A stretch of DNA of 64,000 bases from Protonemura montana. Taxonomy: Eukaryota > Arthropoda > Insecta > Plecoptera > Nemouridae. The translations under genes and the position numbers were made by a program. The notes beneath the pieces are model-generated. The model was given only the letters and a program-made list of their open reading frames with translations, searched no databases and was not told where the DNA came from. Positions 23,794 through 36,235 of this stretch are shown here, one piece after another (positions within the stretch are counted from its first letter, which is position 1; every line of letters begins with the position of its first letter). The stretch covers positions 17,163,021 to 17,227,020 of the forward strand of contig OX387602.1 in NCBI GenBank assembly GCA_947568835.1, written 5' to 3'.

Positions 23794-25565
23794 GGTGATC
23801 TCGAGGCCCAGAGAACGAAGTGTACCATAGTTCAGGAGCCTCAGGGTATGATACACATTGATGAGTAAGGAACGAATTCTCCGATGATCAAACATTTGTC
23901 TTGAGAGCATCCATTGAACCACGAATTAATTAACCAGAACTAATGAAACTGAGATTGAAATAAATAATTAATCAATCAATCATCAAACATCAGATACATA
24001 TTATAATGACGGTAGATCATTGATATAATACTAGAAAGAGGTATTTTAATTAAATATTGGGTAACCAAAGAGCTCGCGGGGGGGTTAGGGGGGAGGAGGT
24101 AGAATTTGATCGCTCGAGGAGGTTTCCTGATCTAATTGAAAACGCCCATCATGCTGAATAAAACTGTTTTTAATTAATAATAGAACTTTGTGAATAAGGA
24201 AGTAGGTAAGCAAGCACATGGTAAAATACGTGACCTCATATATTGCTAATCGATTCTTTGCAATTACCTACCAAGTCCCAATACCATGTCATGTTACTCT
24301 AGGTGTAGATGCTGATTAACATCTGAGCGCGCTCAATTACCTAGAGCCGAGACGTGTGAGAGAGAACAGATCGAAGAATGCGCATTTATCATTCGACTGT
24401 CGATCTAGTCCCGTTCTATTCCGACTTTCTGACACTCCCTCCCACAACAGAGATGCGATTTGGTTCTTCGACGACCCCGAACCTGTAGCTAAAAATCAAG
24501 TTCACCTACTTATCGATGCAGTGATAGACACCGACTAACTAGGAGGCCATCACCGCGTAACTTCGGCAATACTTAAAAAAAATTTAAACACACCGTTTGG
24601 CGACACGAATTTACGCAAGTGGCAAGATTTTTTTCTAACATCTGCTCAAGGAGTGTGCGTCAGAAGCAAAGTTGCTCGACGAGAGCGCAATATGGCGAGT
24701 GAGTGAACGTACCACTAAAAGTTTCTTAATATCGCAGAGGCCGGGAAGTTCTAGCATGGTCAAATATAGATGAGGTCCACACATACACACAGAGAGTATC
24801 TGCATAAAGAGACGAGATGGCATTCCAATATGTCTTCCTCGGTCCAGTGCATAGCGTAGATCCTCGTCAGGACTGGGGCTAGGGCATGCAGGGCTCTTGG
24901 CTGCAGAGCTAACTTACTGTCGAGTGTATTATGCGAGCCTACGAGCGGCAATCGCCTTAGTGATTAATGGCCATCACTTAACTACGAACCTTTCTAATTA
25001 CCCGCACTGGCAAAACGATTTATTGCATGGATCCGACAGAAAGCCAGCTGCCTTCTCTCATTGTTTTACTTAACTTAGCTAGTATAATTACATGTGCCTT
25101 ACAGCAAGCACTATCAAGCTGTATAGTGAGCTGCAATTGCTATCATCAATCATGCCAATAACTTGTATTACTTGATTTGTTATCAATTTTCATGATTGGA
25201 AATTCTAGTTATGAGTGCTTTCTAGTTAATATTGTAAAGCTGCGACCGTGAGTGAATATGTTCCCGGCGATTTTTTCCCCATGCTAAAATATGAACAAAA
25301 TCCACATCGAAATCATCGCATGTTGCAAAAATTGTGCGCCAAATCGAATTTAGATGAAAATGGTGACGAGATGTCGTACTATTTCACATTTTTCAAAATC
25401 GTGATTTTAAATTCGTTGGTATACGTACGTATAATATAATGCACATTCGCGGCGAGAAATATATTTTTCGCTTTCGGCCGGCTTGGTACTATATATCTCG
25501 CGAGGAATCCTGAGTTCGTCTCCCCTCAGGGTCTGAAAGTACACCCTATCTGGGACCACCCAGAG

Positions 25566-25589
25566 CCCCCCCCCCCCCCCCCCCCCCCC
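25566..25589. repeat. Poly-C run (24 bases)
   Basis: Twenty-four consecutive C residues, the longest homopolymer noted in the window. Length is likely polymorphic or uncertain in the assembly. Confidence 0.95.
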
Positions 25590-27072
25590 AACCGGCCTCA
25601 TCCCCCCGCCGCCCACTCAATCAATAGTGAGTCACACTGAGGGTGGTGTGAGGAGCAATTACATGGCCACTTTCATTCTAACACCCTTTGCATACATTTC
25701 GCAGCCAATGCCGTGCGCTAAACGAGATATTGTGTGAGGCTATTTTACACCGCGGTCTCTTCGTTGCGCTCGCTTCGCTTGCAACGCGAATCGATGGACA
25801 CAGTTGTTAGCAAACTGCGAATATATTTTAATTAGCAAATTAACACTACACCCTGCAGTAATTAGTTAGCACTGTTCCTTTTCCGAAGACATCAAAGTAG
25901 AAACGAAAACTCGTCTCCTCCGAGAAAATAAGTGGGGTGTTTTACACGAAGGCGTGCACCAGCGTTGGAAACCAATTGACATCTGTATCGAACGAACAGC
26001 TTAGTTGATCGAAATCGGAAACAAAGAAAAACATGCAAGAAATGCGAAAGTTACACAATGGAGTGAGAGATGAACCAATTGATATGCGGATTTCTCACGA
26101 TTTGCGAGGTAACAATGGATCTAGTTGCTTTCGTTCATGGCGTCCAGTCCAATTGCAAAGTGTGACCTTGTCTGGTAATAAAACCTTGATTTAAACGTTT
26201 TGAATTAAACCGCAGATAATCTGCTCATTATCATAATTATAGCTATCATTAGAACTTTATTCGGGCTTTTTTTCTTCCTTTTTGGTCATGGCTGTTTGAG
26301 TCCAAGATAGAATTCAAGGACCGCCTCAATCCAACAATAATTATAAGATCCATAACAATATAAACTACTTTGAATGCTGCATGCACAATGATTTTAATTG
26401 GAATCGTGATTAATAAGATTGGAATAATTAGAATGTAGCCGCAAAGTTCAAGCAGAATATTTGTCTTGGAGAAGATGGCTTGATGCTAAATTCTTGCGCG
26501 TATGGAGCATACCAATACCTCGTATCGCTTGGAGAGGCCACCACAGTTTATTTTTAATATTCTCCGCTGCATAGTGGAAGAGCCAGTATAAACAATTCAA
26601 TTTATTTCCTTACAAATGTATTTGATATTTAAAACTCGAAGGGCACGAGACTAAATGTAATCAGGTTAACTGACCGGTCATGGATGCGATCGGTAGACCT
26701 CAGGTAAAGGGATGGTGTTCTGGCCGGTGATTGCAACTTCCACCGGGCACCCTCATTTCGATTAATCCCCTCGGCCGGTGAGAGCCGTGCAAAGCGGAAG
26801 TGTCCCGTATCGTGATTTTCGACGTAGCAACTCGCATGATTGATCGTGCCGTGAAATTTCCCACAGGTCAGATTTCCAATACAATATTTCTTTATCACAG
26901 AAAATACCATTTATTATGGCAAGTGTCAGAAAACTTAGGTATAAACAACAAAGAAGTGCGATTCCTTGGCCGCTTCTTCGCGGAGAGAATATAAACACGT
27001 GGTTCCTATTATCTAAGACAGTGTGCATCTACGATTAAAATCATCGCGTGGGAAGAGGCCAGTCAGTAGTGT

Positions 27073-27091
27073 GGGGGGGGGGGGAGGGGGG
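27073..27091. repeat. Poly-G run interrupted by one A
   Basis: Twelve G residues, one A, then six more G. Confidence 0.9.
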
Positions 27092-30000
27092 ATAACTTTA
27101 CTTAGGGAAGAAAATAGCAATTTTCTTTACCAATGAGTGCGTTTGACCTTTGCCAAAGGACCAGTTGGCTTAAGCTTACAAAGCAACAGCTCATTTTAAG
27201 TAATTTGCCAATAAAGCAATTGAAAAATTAATAATCTCTTAGATGGTAGTAATTGAGTTGCCTCCAGCAATTATGAGTTTACTCGATAAAAGTACGAAGA
27301 AAATTCACTTATATGCGAAATTCTTCGGAGGGTAAAGAATAGAATAGGGGGAAAAGAAGAAAGAAGATTTAGGTAAAGACGAAGTGGAAGATAATAAAAG
27401 TATAAATGTGTATGTCCATAAAACACCTCAATCAGCGTTGCCTTGTACTTTTATCTAAATAATTGACTATTTCTTCAATTTCTCGGTAATAAAAGAGAAA
27501 ATCACATTTTAATAATTTATCGGTGCAAGCATAAAGTCAGCTGTAAGACGCGACCAATTCAATCTGTTTCACGGGTCGGCGGCGGATCGCTAGAGTAGGT
27601 CCGTCCGTGTGGGACCAAGCTCCGTCCGCTTTCCCGCGCCGCTTTTCCTGGCCAACAATCCGCCATATTTTGCAATTTTCCTAATGGCTAGTGCCAAAGT
27701 TTGATGACTTGCATAAACGCCTTTCCAATTAGGAGTTCGTTAGTGAGGGCAACTAATGAAACCTCACGAGCAGCATAATTTATGCAAGCGGGCTTGTACC
27801 TATATGCAAACGCCATACCATGTGCAACCCACATTTTTATTCCCGGCTTATTTCCTAGTTGTCTGCAAGCTGCGACGGCGACTGCATGCTACGGTGATGC
27901 TTTAATGAGACCCGATGTTATTGTCGTGGGTGATAGTTTCATGTCAGAGGAATTCATGTAATTAGTTGGCCCGACCGCCAATTAACGGTGCAAGTCAAGT
28001 CGGGGCCTCATTTCTCCTTTATCCAGCACCAAGTCACTAATTATAAATACCAAAGTTGCGTTCATCTCGACTAACATAACTCGTCGGAGCTTCCATGCCG
28101 GCGTCGCGGCGTTTCTGCACCCCCGATACCGGCGATGCATCGACGCCCTGGCCGTGCATCCCTTGGTCCCCCAACCCCTGGTACCCGACAAGCCCACGCT
28201 TTCTGGCTGCTGCATACTTGCCACTTGCGGCTACCCCGTATGGCTCCTCCGCATGAGGGTTGCACGCATACTGCTAATTTGAGAAGTAATTACAAAATTC
28301 TGGACCAAGTTTCAGGTAAACATCGAGTGTACGCGCGGTTATTGGACAAATTTCAGGCGCCACATGAAAGTGATTATGCCGGCTGGTCTCCTACATGGCG
28401 GACACTTTTAATGAATAAGATCAAATTTACGCGTTGTCCACGTTCTTCACGCAATTATGCCACGCGCGCTTTGTATATACTTAAAAACAGACACATTTAT
28501 CACACCACCCTTTTATTCCACTAATGCAAATACGAATAATTAAAATTTTCTAAATGTAGCGTCCTCATTAGTAGTGTAATTTGGGTTTTGCTGTTTGTTC
28601 ACAAATAGGAGTCGTATAATCACAAACAAAGAATGCTCCAATTAACTCTGACGAATGTCTTCTCCTGACAACCAATTAAAACCCCTTTAATTAATTTCCT
28701 ATGAAAATGCAACAGTACGATATATAATAAAGCCAATGTTACCCCGAAATAACGCGAGAGCTGCGCGAAATATTGATTCTAGCGCCAACAACCGGCCGCC
28801 TGTATTTCTATACCTATCACGTTATGCGGAATGTTAATAATAAGTTGAAGTAGTTGCCTTTGAAAACTGTTCTATGATACTGTATAGAGTGCAGACAATG
28901 CTTCTACACGCTAGATCCGCTTTATAATTAAGCAAATAATGAGAAAACAACAAGTTTGCGATCGATTTTACCTTTTGCCATGGCTGAGTGAAGTTGTTAA
29001 TTAAATTCATCAAATTAATTGGGCGAGCATTTATTTTCTGTTGACGAATGTATCTAATTAGTTGAAAAGCGCCGTGGGGTGAATAATATAGGACGTCTAG
29101 AGCTGGCAGACTGATATCGAGAAGCTTTTCGATGAAGCTGACTACAACTGCTCATAATAATCATAGGTAGAAAACGAGAGACGAACTGGAACATTTTAGC
29201 GCGTTGACATCCTTGGCTGTAATAGCAGAAGCCAGAGAGTTCAGTTCCTCGTAAGGGTAACTATTTTCACGAGGAGGAAAAGTTTGACTTGACAAGTTAC
29301 GAGACGTTGAGAGAAAAGAGTCGGAAAAGCAGTTGACACTAATTTTAGTCCGTAAAACACATTTAATTTTAATTTTAAGGAGGTATGTACATAACATGAC
29401 ACAAGTATCCCGAAAGGAAAGCGGGGATATATGGGGAATAGTATAACTTTGAGAATTACAGTGACCTTATGGTTACGCAGTTCTCTTAATTAACGAACAT
29501 GGTCAGTTAAGCTGGAGCGCAACACAACTCGTGGAATTGGCTCGCAGCGGATGCGTCGTCAACTTGCCATGCTTGATGTTGACGTTCCACTTCCTGAAAT
29601 TAAGCGTCGTTGTGTATGTGCCACTGCCGGGCGCAGGTACCTACGTGTGTGTGACAGGTTAATTAAGTAATTCATGCTTTTAAGTACACATAATTATTGT
29701 GATTATGGCATTAACTTGTCGGATTGCGTAGTGTTTAATAATGCGCCATAATTTGTCAAAACCGCGAGGCTCGAACAAATGATAGTCATCTCGCGCGATG
29801 CAGTTTCCGACCACGGTTGTTTAGGTACGACGAGCTCACGAGATTAATTTTAATGCACTTGATGGCTGGCTGGCTGAGAACTCACGACCCTTCTCGCCAT
29901 TAGCCGGATGCCGAACTGCACTTGTTTAGCGAGCTGGCGCTGTCAAAGTCGCACTGCCAGCGCTGCTAGCGTTGCCAACGCCGTCGCCACCGACGAATGA

Positions 30001-30538
30001 TCTGCGCTCAAATACTTGTTCGATTACGCGGAATATTGCAACCGCATTTTTTTTTTGCTCTCGGCAAATTAATAATTTGTAATTTATGTGCGCTTTGCAC
30101 GTCATCACTTAATATAATTAGTTTATAAATCAAACTTGGCTGCGTTAAATTTATTTACCTCGTAGGCGTTCGCTATAGTGATTTACTCCCGTTTAGTTGG
30201 TGTTCCTGGTTCAGCTTGACTGATTCAGTTGACGAAGAATTTTCTGCTGGTAGCTTTTCTTATTTAACCGAACAAATCCCGTCTCTCTTCATCTCACCTC
30301 AATTGCAAACTGTAGCCGGTATAAACATGGAGGGCACTTCGATGCTAACTTGTTGTCTTATCAGAACACTAATGAACGGTTGTTTTTTTATTGTAAATAT
30401 TAATTACAACATTTTCACTCTATTACAACTTCTCAATTTCTTTGCTTTCCCACGCCGGCTTGATTTATCTATGGCGTTGCATGCTTTAATTAAACATCGT
30501 GCTGGCCATTTGATTGGAAGAGAGAGAGACTCCCCAGC

Positions 30539-30601
30539 GACTACGACGACGACGATGACGACGACGCGAAGGAAGACGAAGAAGACGAGGACGAAGTCGT
30601 C
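30539..30601. repeat. GAC/GAA trinucleotide repeat
   Basis: Imperfect ACG/GAC triplets grade into GAA/GAC triplets. The frame through it ends soon after, and no gene is indicated. Confidence 0.75.
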
Positions 30602-31139
30602 ACTACGAGTCCTTTAATTAAATACCGGTATAGGCACTAATTATGCGACTCGTTTGTTACTATTGATCACGGCGAGGGTCAAGTAGTTAGCGACATCACT
30701 CGGCAGAGTCTTCCTTTTATAAATATCTATTTAAAAAAAATGCATAACAGAAGCAACTTCCTTCTAACAAATAAAAGCAGCCACCGTATGTGCTAATTAG
30801 TAGGATTCACGTTACCTAAATTTTTCCACGGAAACAACGCTTGCACTTCCGCCTCGAAATTATGCTGATTAAGGTTTTTTTTTGTTGTTTTTTTTCCTGG
30901 TCAAGTGGTCGATCCTGTTTTACTCCAACGTCCACAAGGGCCGCGGCGGGCGACTCGCTGGTCGCCCCTTTTCAGAATCGCCCGCGTCGAGGCCAAATTT
31001 CAATGCAGAACTCTATCGAGACTTAGATATAAAAATGGCTGTCGCCTGGGTCGTTTGTCAATACGAATTTGAATCCCGCCAATACCTGCTCACGACATAA
31101 TGTTATTTATTTAGTGAATAATTCATTAAACGGGCACAA

Positions 31140-31290
31140 TGGTTTTGATTGGTTGGCAATGTGACGTCAGAGCGGTATTGTCTCGGCAACAGGGCTATTG
31201 TGGGGAGCACAATACGCGCGGCTGCAAGGTAGCCCTCTAATGGCCGCCGCGCCTTTCACAACAGTTGTATGCGGTTATAACTGTTTAATG
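31140..31290. promoter_or_regulatory. Compact CCAAT / CRE / RFX-half-site module in the LMO4 intron
   Basis: Within 150 bp there is an inverted CCAAT (ATTGG, 31148-31152), a perfect CRE TGACGTCA (31162-31169) and an RFX-type half site GGCAAC (about 31185-31190). Two MYB-like AAC(A/T)G words follow near 31260-31285. CRE plus CCAAT is a common promoter pairing. A role here, about 1.2 kb before the second LMO4 exon, is inference. Confidence 0.3.
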
Positions 31291-31957
31291 ATGGTGCAGC
31301 AGCCAGTAGCATTGGATTCTTTCAGCCGTGGAATATAAATAACTACTCTCCGCTCTCGAGACTAATTAAAAAAAACTCTCTCGACTGCCAATTAAATTAC
31401 GTCACGTTATGCTTTGATGCTCTCAGGGGTCAATAGGAGGGTGGAAGGTGGCTGCGAGAGAAGGGGTGAAAGTTTAATTGAAACAATCGATTTGTATACG
31501 GTTGACGTAAAGTGTCTTGCAGGTAATTTCGACGGTGAAAAGTAATATTGTTTGTTGGAGGCAGACGGCAGGAGCCGCCCCAGTGTTGCACACGTACCTA
31601 TAAAGATAATCCAATTCCGTTATTGTTTTTTTTCTGCCGAGAAACGGGACTTATTTGGCTGGCGGAGAGTGTTGTAGGCTTGATCCAGAGCCGCGTTGCA
31701 AATTGCAGCAAGTCTCCCGTTTTTACCGATCACCCCCAAAGCAATCTGCGATACGCCACACGATAATTAGTTTTCAGAACGATATCCTTTTCACAACAGT
31801 TGGTAATAGAAAAAAAAGCAATATCTGCTTCTCGTTGTCTAATTCAAAAAGTATTCATTTGAGTCGAATTGGTGTAAAAAAGGGTGCCCTGTAAAAAAAT
31901 AAATCCTACGTCAGCTAGCCACCAGTAAATACCGTATAGTGTAAGCTTGCCGCTTAA

Positions 31958-31982
31958 TCTCGCGTGTTCGCATCACGCGAGA
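31958..31982. repeat. Perfect CpG-rich hairpin, 9-bp arms
   Basis: TCTCGCGTG (31958-31966) pairs with CACGCGAGA (31974-31982) across a 7-base loop. It is flanked on both sides by the word GCCGCTT as a direct repeat. The function is unknown. Confidence 0.7.
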
Positions 31983-32366
31983 GCCGCTTGACGGCCTGGC
32001 ACCTCCACCGTTTTGATAAAAACCTACAGCCAAAACGTCGTCGAAACTCTAGGCACTTGATGCAAATGCACTGATAGCCGACAGCGGTTCCTATGAATGC
32101 GTCGCTAAATTAGAACAGCCAGTAGCTTCAGGAAAAAATATTATACGCCAACCAAGATCGAAATTCTAGAGCGAAGTCCTCACATTTCAATTTATTTTCT
32201 CCATTTATAGTCGAGCTTTGCAACGGCCCATTCCTAGAATTTCCATCAGTCACTTTTCCTAGAGGAAACCTAGACAAGACAAGTTATCCCGCCGCGACAT
32301 CCACTTATTGTTGTTCTCCTCTAGTTCTCTGTGACGACGCTGACGGTGTGTTCCTCTTTGTTGCAG

Positions 32367-32643
32367 ATTGTTCGGCAACTCGGGAGCTTGTGCGGCGTGT
32401 GGTCAGGCGATACCCGCCAGCGAGTTCGTGATGAGAGCTGGTCCCGGACAGACGTTCCACCTCAAGTGTTTCGCATGTAGTAAATGCGGGTCACAACTGG
32501 TGCCCGGCGACAGGTACTGCTTGCTAGCCGGCTCACTGGTGTGTGAACAGGACTGGCACAAGCTGATCAAGGGCGCAGGACCAACGGGCACCGGCACCGT
32601 AAGGAAGGGCAAAGTCGGGAGGCCTCGAAGGAGTCGCGACTGA
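32367..32643 (+). CDS. LMO4: LMO4-type LIM-only protein, coding exon 2 (LIM2 and basic tail)
   Basis: This exon completes the split Arg149 and encodes residues 150-240, ending with TGA at 32641-32643. It supplies the second LIM domain with all eight zinc ligands: C157, C160, H180, C183, C186, C189, C208 and D211. The opening LFGNSGAC and the words IPASEFVMRA and LVPGDR closely resemble vertebrate LMO4. After LIM2 the protein ends in a Gly/Thr linker and the basic tail RKGKVGRPRRSRD. This replaces the longer vertebrate C-terminus, could act as a nuclear-localisation or AT-hook-like patch, and is a form I associate with insect LMO4. A strong donor (CAG/GTAAGAG) follows only nine bases after the stop, at 32653, so the 3' UTR is probably interrupted by an intron. 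No AATAAA is seen close downstream. Confidence 0.93.
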
Positions 32644-32652
32644 GACTTACAG

Positions 32653-35600
32653 GTAAGAGTCACTATTACGCCTCAAAAAAAGAATTTGCAAATGCTATGA
32701 AGTTGAAAGAATTGTTAAGGTTATGAAAAAATAATGAACTATGAATAATGAAATTTGAACTGAATGTCAGTATGACAAGCTATGCAGCTTTGATTTAAAT
32801 TTGAGATTGAGTTGTATATAGCCGTAGCAACATCCCATCGTTAGCTAGGGTTAGATTTCTACCAAGGTTTTTGATTTTTAACGCAGGGCTCTGAAACGAA
32901 ATGTAATTTAGGTTTCGCCCTTTTTTCCGTAACACATACCGTACCACATGCAATCAGAGCAATGCACTAAGACGAGGCCGTACACTCGCCCGCATTTATG
33001 TCGGATTTTCGTCCGGCAATTGACGGCGTCGCCCTCGGGGCGTCGGGCGTTCACATACACTTCCATTACTTGTGTTTCGCGTATATGATTATTAAATATC
33101 ACGTCTTTAGGGGTAAACGGAGCCCGCAGCAAGCGCGGGAGCCAGCTGAGCTAGCGTCGGGGGGTGGATGGAGAACGGGGTAGGAGGGTTAATTACGTGT
33201 CGGCCACTCGTACATCAAAGGGCTCTATTTGAGGAGTTGGCCTGCCGCTTTGGCCGGCCACGCTGGGCAAACGGCGCGGAGCTGACTTGGGGGCAGCCAT
33301 CGCAGCTCGTGCAGCCGGCGGCCCCGCTGCCCATCGCGCTGCCCATTGGCTGCAAGATTGGCGACTGCCTCGGGCTAGCACAAAGATGGACGTACAATCC
33401 AAAGAGAAATGCTATTTACGTTATAATGAAGATATTAATGATGAAGTAAATATAGCAATCGCAATATCGTTTACTGTTATTAAAATTGTTTTAGTCTGAG
33501 AAGTTCATTTTCCACATTTTCAATTAGTTTTGCGGAAGGAAACTCGTTATGGTCAAACTAGACGCTGGCATGTATTTCGTGCAAACACATGGAGTCTTGC
33601 AAAACCGAAGGAAAAGTTGTGCCGGGCCCATGCCCTCGGGTTTTCCACATGGCATATTTAATCACACTCTCTGCACACTCGTGCCACCGTCTTTGCATCG
33701 CGAGCGTGACTCGAGATTTTTCCATTTCTAGGGAAATTGCAGGTTATGGTTTCTTCGGCGCGATTGAAGGCCTTTATGATACACACCTTTGCCAGGTTCT
33801 ATTAATAAAGAGACAGATTAATTCGATACGCCATATCCGCAAACGGCGCACTTACGGGTTCACACTGCAGACTCGCACACGATTGCCGCACGATTGCCGC
33901 ACGATTGCTGCACGCGCCTTGTGCACACCTTTTCAGCACTCAACGCGATTGCTTATCAAAAAAACGGTTACACTTTGAAAATAAAATTGAAACACGCCAC
34001 AAGCGATATTATCCAATTATCATGGATATGAAAGCTTTTACATGAAACAGTTCAAAGAGGTGGAAATATTGGCACTTGAAAATTTCCAAAATTCTTATAA
34101 TTTCGAAAGCTTTCCCATGAGAATGGTTCATTTGCCTTAAGGCAAACGAACAGTTCTGTTTCTGATGTTACGCCATATCCTTCGCCAGAAATAAAAGCGT
34201 TAAGGGATGGTAACAAATATATAGAATGATGCACGGTTTTTCAGAACGCGTATTCCGTGAAAATATTTTACTTAAATGTTTTCATTTAAATGCCAAATAT
34301 AGCAAAGCAATATTTGCTTTTGCAGTATCGAGAGCCCCTCCCTATTATCATTATTAAACTTGACAGAGCTGTACCATAAATTGATTTCGCCCCGGCTATT
34401 TCCAATACTTTGAAAGCATCCCTGGTAATGATTCCTTTCTAATTACGTGCTCGCGCAGATTTCTAACTGTTGGTCGGTCTCTGATCTTTTCACATGTCTT
34501 GCACAGAAGCGGTACAAATCCTGGTGTACTAACTTGGTGAAGCGGACCAAAAGGTCCGAGCTCTTTTGTGCTCTACTCGTAATAACATGGAGATATAATT
34601 AATAGCCTTAAGCTTAATTCACTGGCCAGTCCTGTAGTTGCTCAAACAATACGAATGGCTATTAGTTTATGGGAGCTTAGACCCCTATGTATAATTTACA
34701 CATAGAACCAGGAGCCAGTTGCAAACTCCATGCATTTCCAATTTCCAAACTTGGTGCATGGTATGACCAGCCAGCGGTGTGAGCTGCGATCGTCATTGGT
34801 AGCATGACATGTAAAGATCACATTACAAACAAGAAAGCACAATTTTGTTGATTTAACGTGAGACACCAAAGAAATTAAGGAAATTAATATTATCCTTGAT
34901 GAGACTTATTGAAAATATACTCTTCAATCCAGACATTTAAACTGTAAAGTTTAATTCTCTAGACAAATTTAGTATATTTTGGTATTTTGTCAGAGGCCCG
35001 GGCCAGCTACAACCCCCCTCCCTAATGTGTGTACTGCATCCAAACTGCACATTTTTCACGTGTAATTAGGTGTGAACGTGCTTTTCGTGCCTGCTCTAAG
35101 TTAGCGGCAAACCACGCAAACATCTCGACGAGCGAGCAAAAGCAAACGTTGCAGCGATTAGTGCAATTGAATCGTACCTAGACTCGGAATGTAATTGACT
35201 GGTGTAAGGAGCAGAAATCGAGTGCAACACCTAAGTGATTGGATGGCAGACCGGGACTTGTCGTGTCCTCCCGTGTCTGACTGCACTCTGCTAGATTATA
35301 ATTATTATTCCTGGCTTGAGATAAACATTGATTAGCGTCGCCGGCGTCGCGACGCGCTCTCGCGTGATTGAATAGACGACTTACACGAGCTTACTTTACT
35401 TCCATGGCAGAAATTTAAATGCAATTGCATTAGCGTTGCTCTACTCTAAGCTAGGTATTTAATTATCTTAAAAGTATAACGTTTGGCCATTTTACAAATT
35501 AAGTTAATACTAAATGGAGATAAATTTGTGTGATAAGTCTTGATTAACATTTATTCGCCAGACGGTTTATGTAAAGGGAACTTTTTCTAGATCGATGTTC

Positions 35601-35889
35601 TTACAACTTAACTCTATCATTAACATGGAATTTACATAAGATTTCGCGAGGAAAGGTATTTCTCCGATCAAGTTGTCCAGAATTGTCATCATTAGCACAC
35701 TGCGCGTTAAAAAAATCCAGATCGTAAAATTAAAGTGGTGTCTCGTGGACGCAAAAAAACTTTCTACTTATCGAGATTACTAATTAATTCAGCCGATTCG
35801 AAAACACCGGACCACACTTTAAGTTAAATTCTATTTCAATACCCTTGCGCCGTTCGTTCTCGGTGATACTTCCGCCAATTCCGAGCGCT
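32653..35889. other. Non-coding DNA after the LMO4 coding exon
   Basis: This begins with the donor GTAAGAGTC, so at least its start is probably an LMO4 3' UTR intron. It holds a GC-rich patch at 33000-33390 with chance frames on both strands and an 11-bp tandem repeat at 33878-33912. The rest is AT-rich. I could not place the terminal LMO4 exon or its poly(A) site. Confidence 0.45.
33878..33912. repeat. 11-bp tandem repeat, three copies
   Basis: The unit CGATTGCCGCA repeats three times, with one substitution in the last copy. Confidence 0.85.
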
Positions 35890-36235
35890 CGTGTTTCCGC
35901 CTGGCCCCTTCCCATCCGTTACCGCGTGCTCGCGGCAAAGGCGCCCTCTGCACCGGCCCATGACCGAACGCCGCCCATAAATATCATCATTAGCAGCGCC
36001 GGCCAGTGAGTGATGGCGTCCACAGGCCGTAAGTTTGCCGCCACCGCCGTCGAAGCTCGCATGTGTGTCGGCTGTTTGTCCGCGAAGAGGCGCCCAAGAA
36101 GTCGCGTGCGCCGCTCCTCCCATGCACCTCGACGCTCGACGCCCGACGCCTGGCGTCCACGCTGCATTCGCGGGGCCCCCTGCCCCAACAACGGCGCCCC
36201 TGACTCCACGCGGCGGCGCTCTAGCTAGCATGAAT
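35890..36235. other. GC/CpG-rich island with chance frames
   Basis: Frames on both strands (for example a minus-strand frame of 131 codons at 35836-36231) translate to Ala/Gly/Arg/Pro-rich sequence without domains. The compositional island itself may be regulatory. Confidence 0.4.

Larger units (their letters stand above)
18187..32366 (+). other. LMO4 intron, about 14.2 kb
   Basis: GTAAGACAG begins the intron and TTCCTCTTTGTTGCAG ends it. It splits an Arg codon between the two LIM domains (after DYI), and the joined reading DYIRLFGNSGAC matches LMO4 across the junction, so the pairing is secure. The intron contains CCAAT-box clusters (19074-19117, 20769-20815), a GC-rich patch with E-box and MARE-like half sites (23100-23350), poly-C (25566-25589) and poly-G (27073-27084) runs, a CCAAT/CRE module (31140-31290) and a hairpin (31958-31982). 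No other gene is supported inside it. Its length and motif content suit intronic enhancers, but that is inference. Confidence 0.85.
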
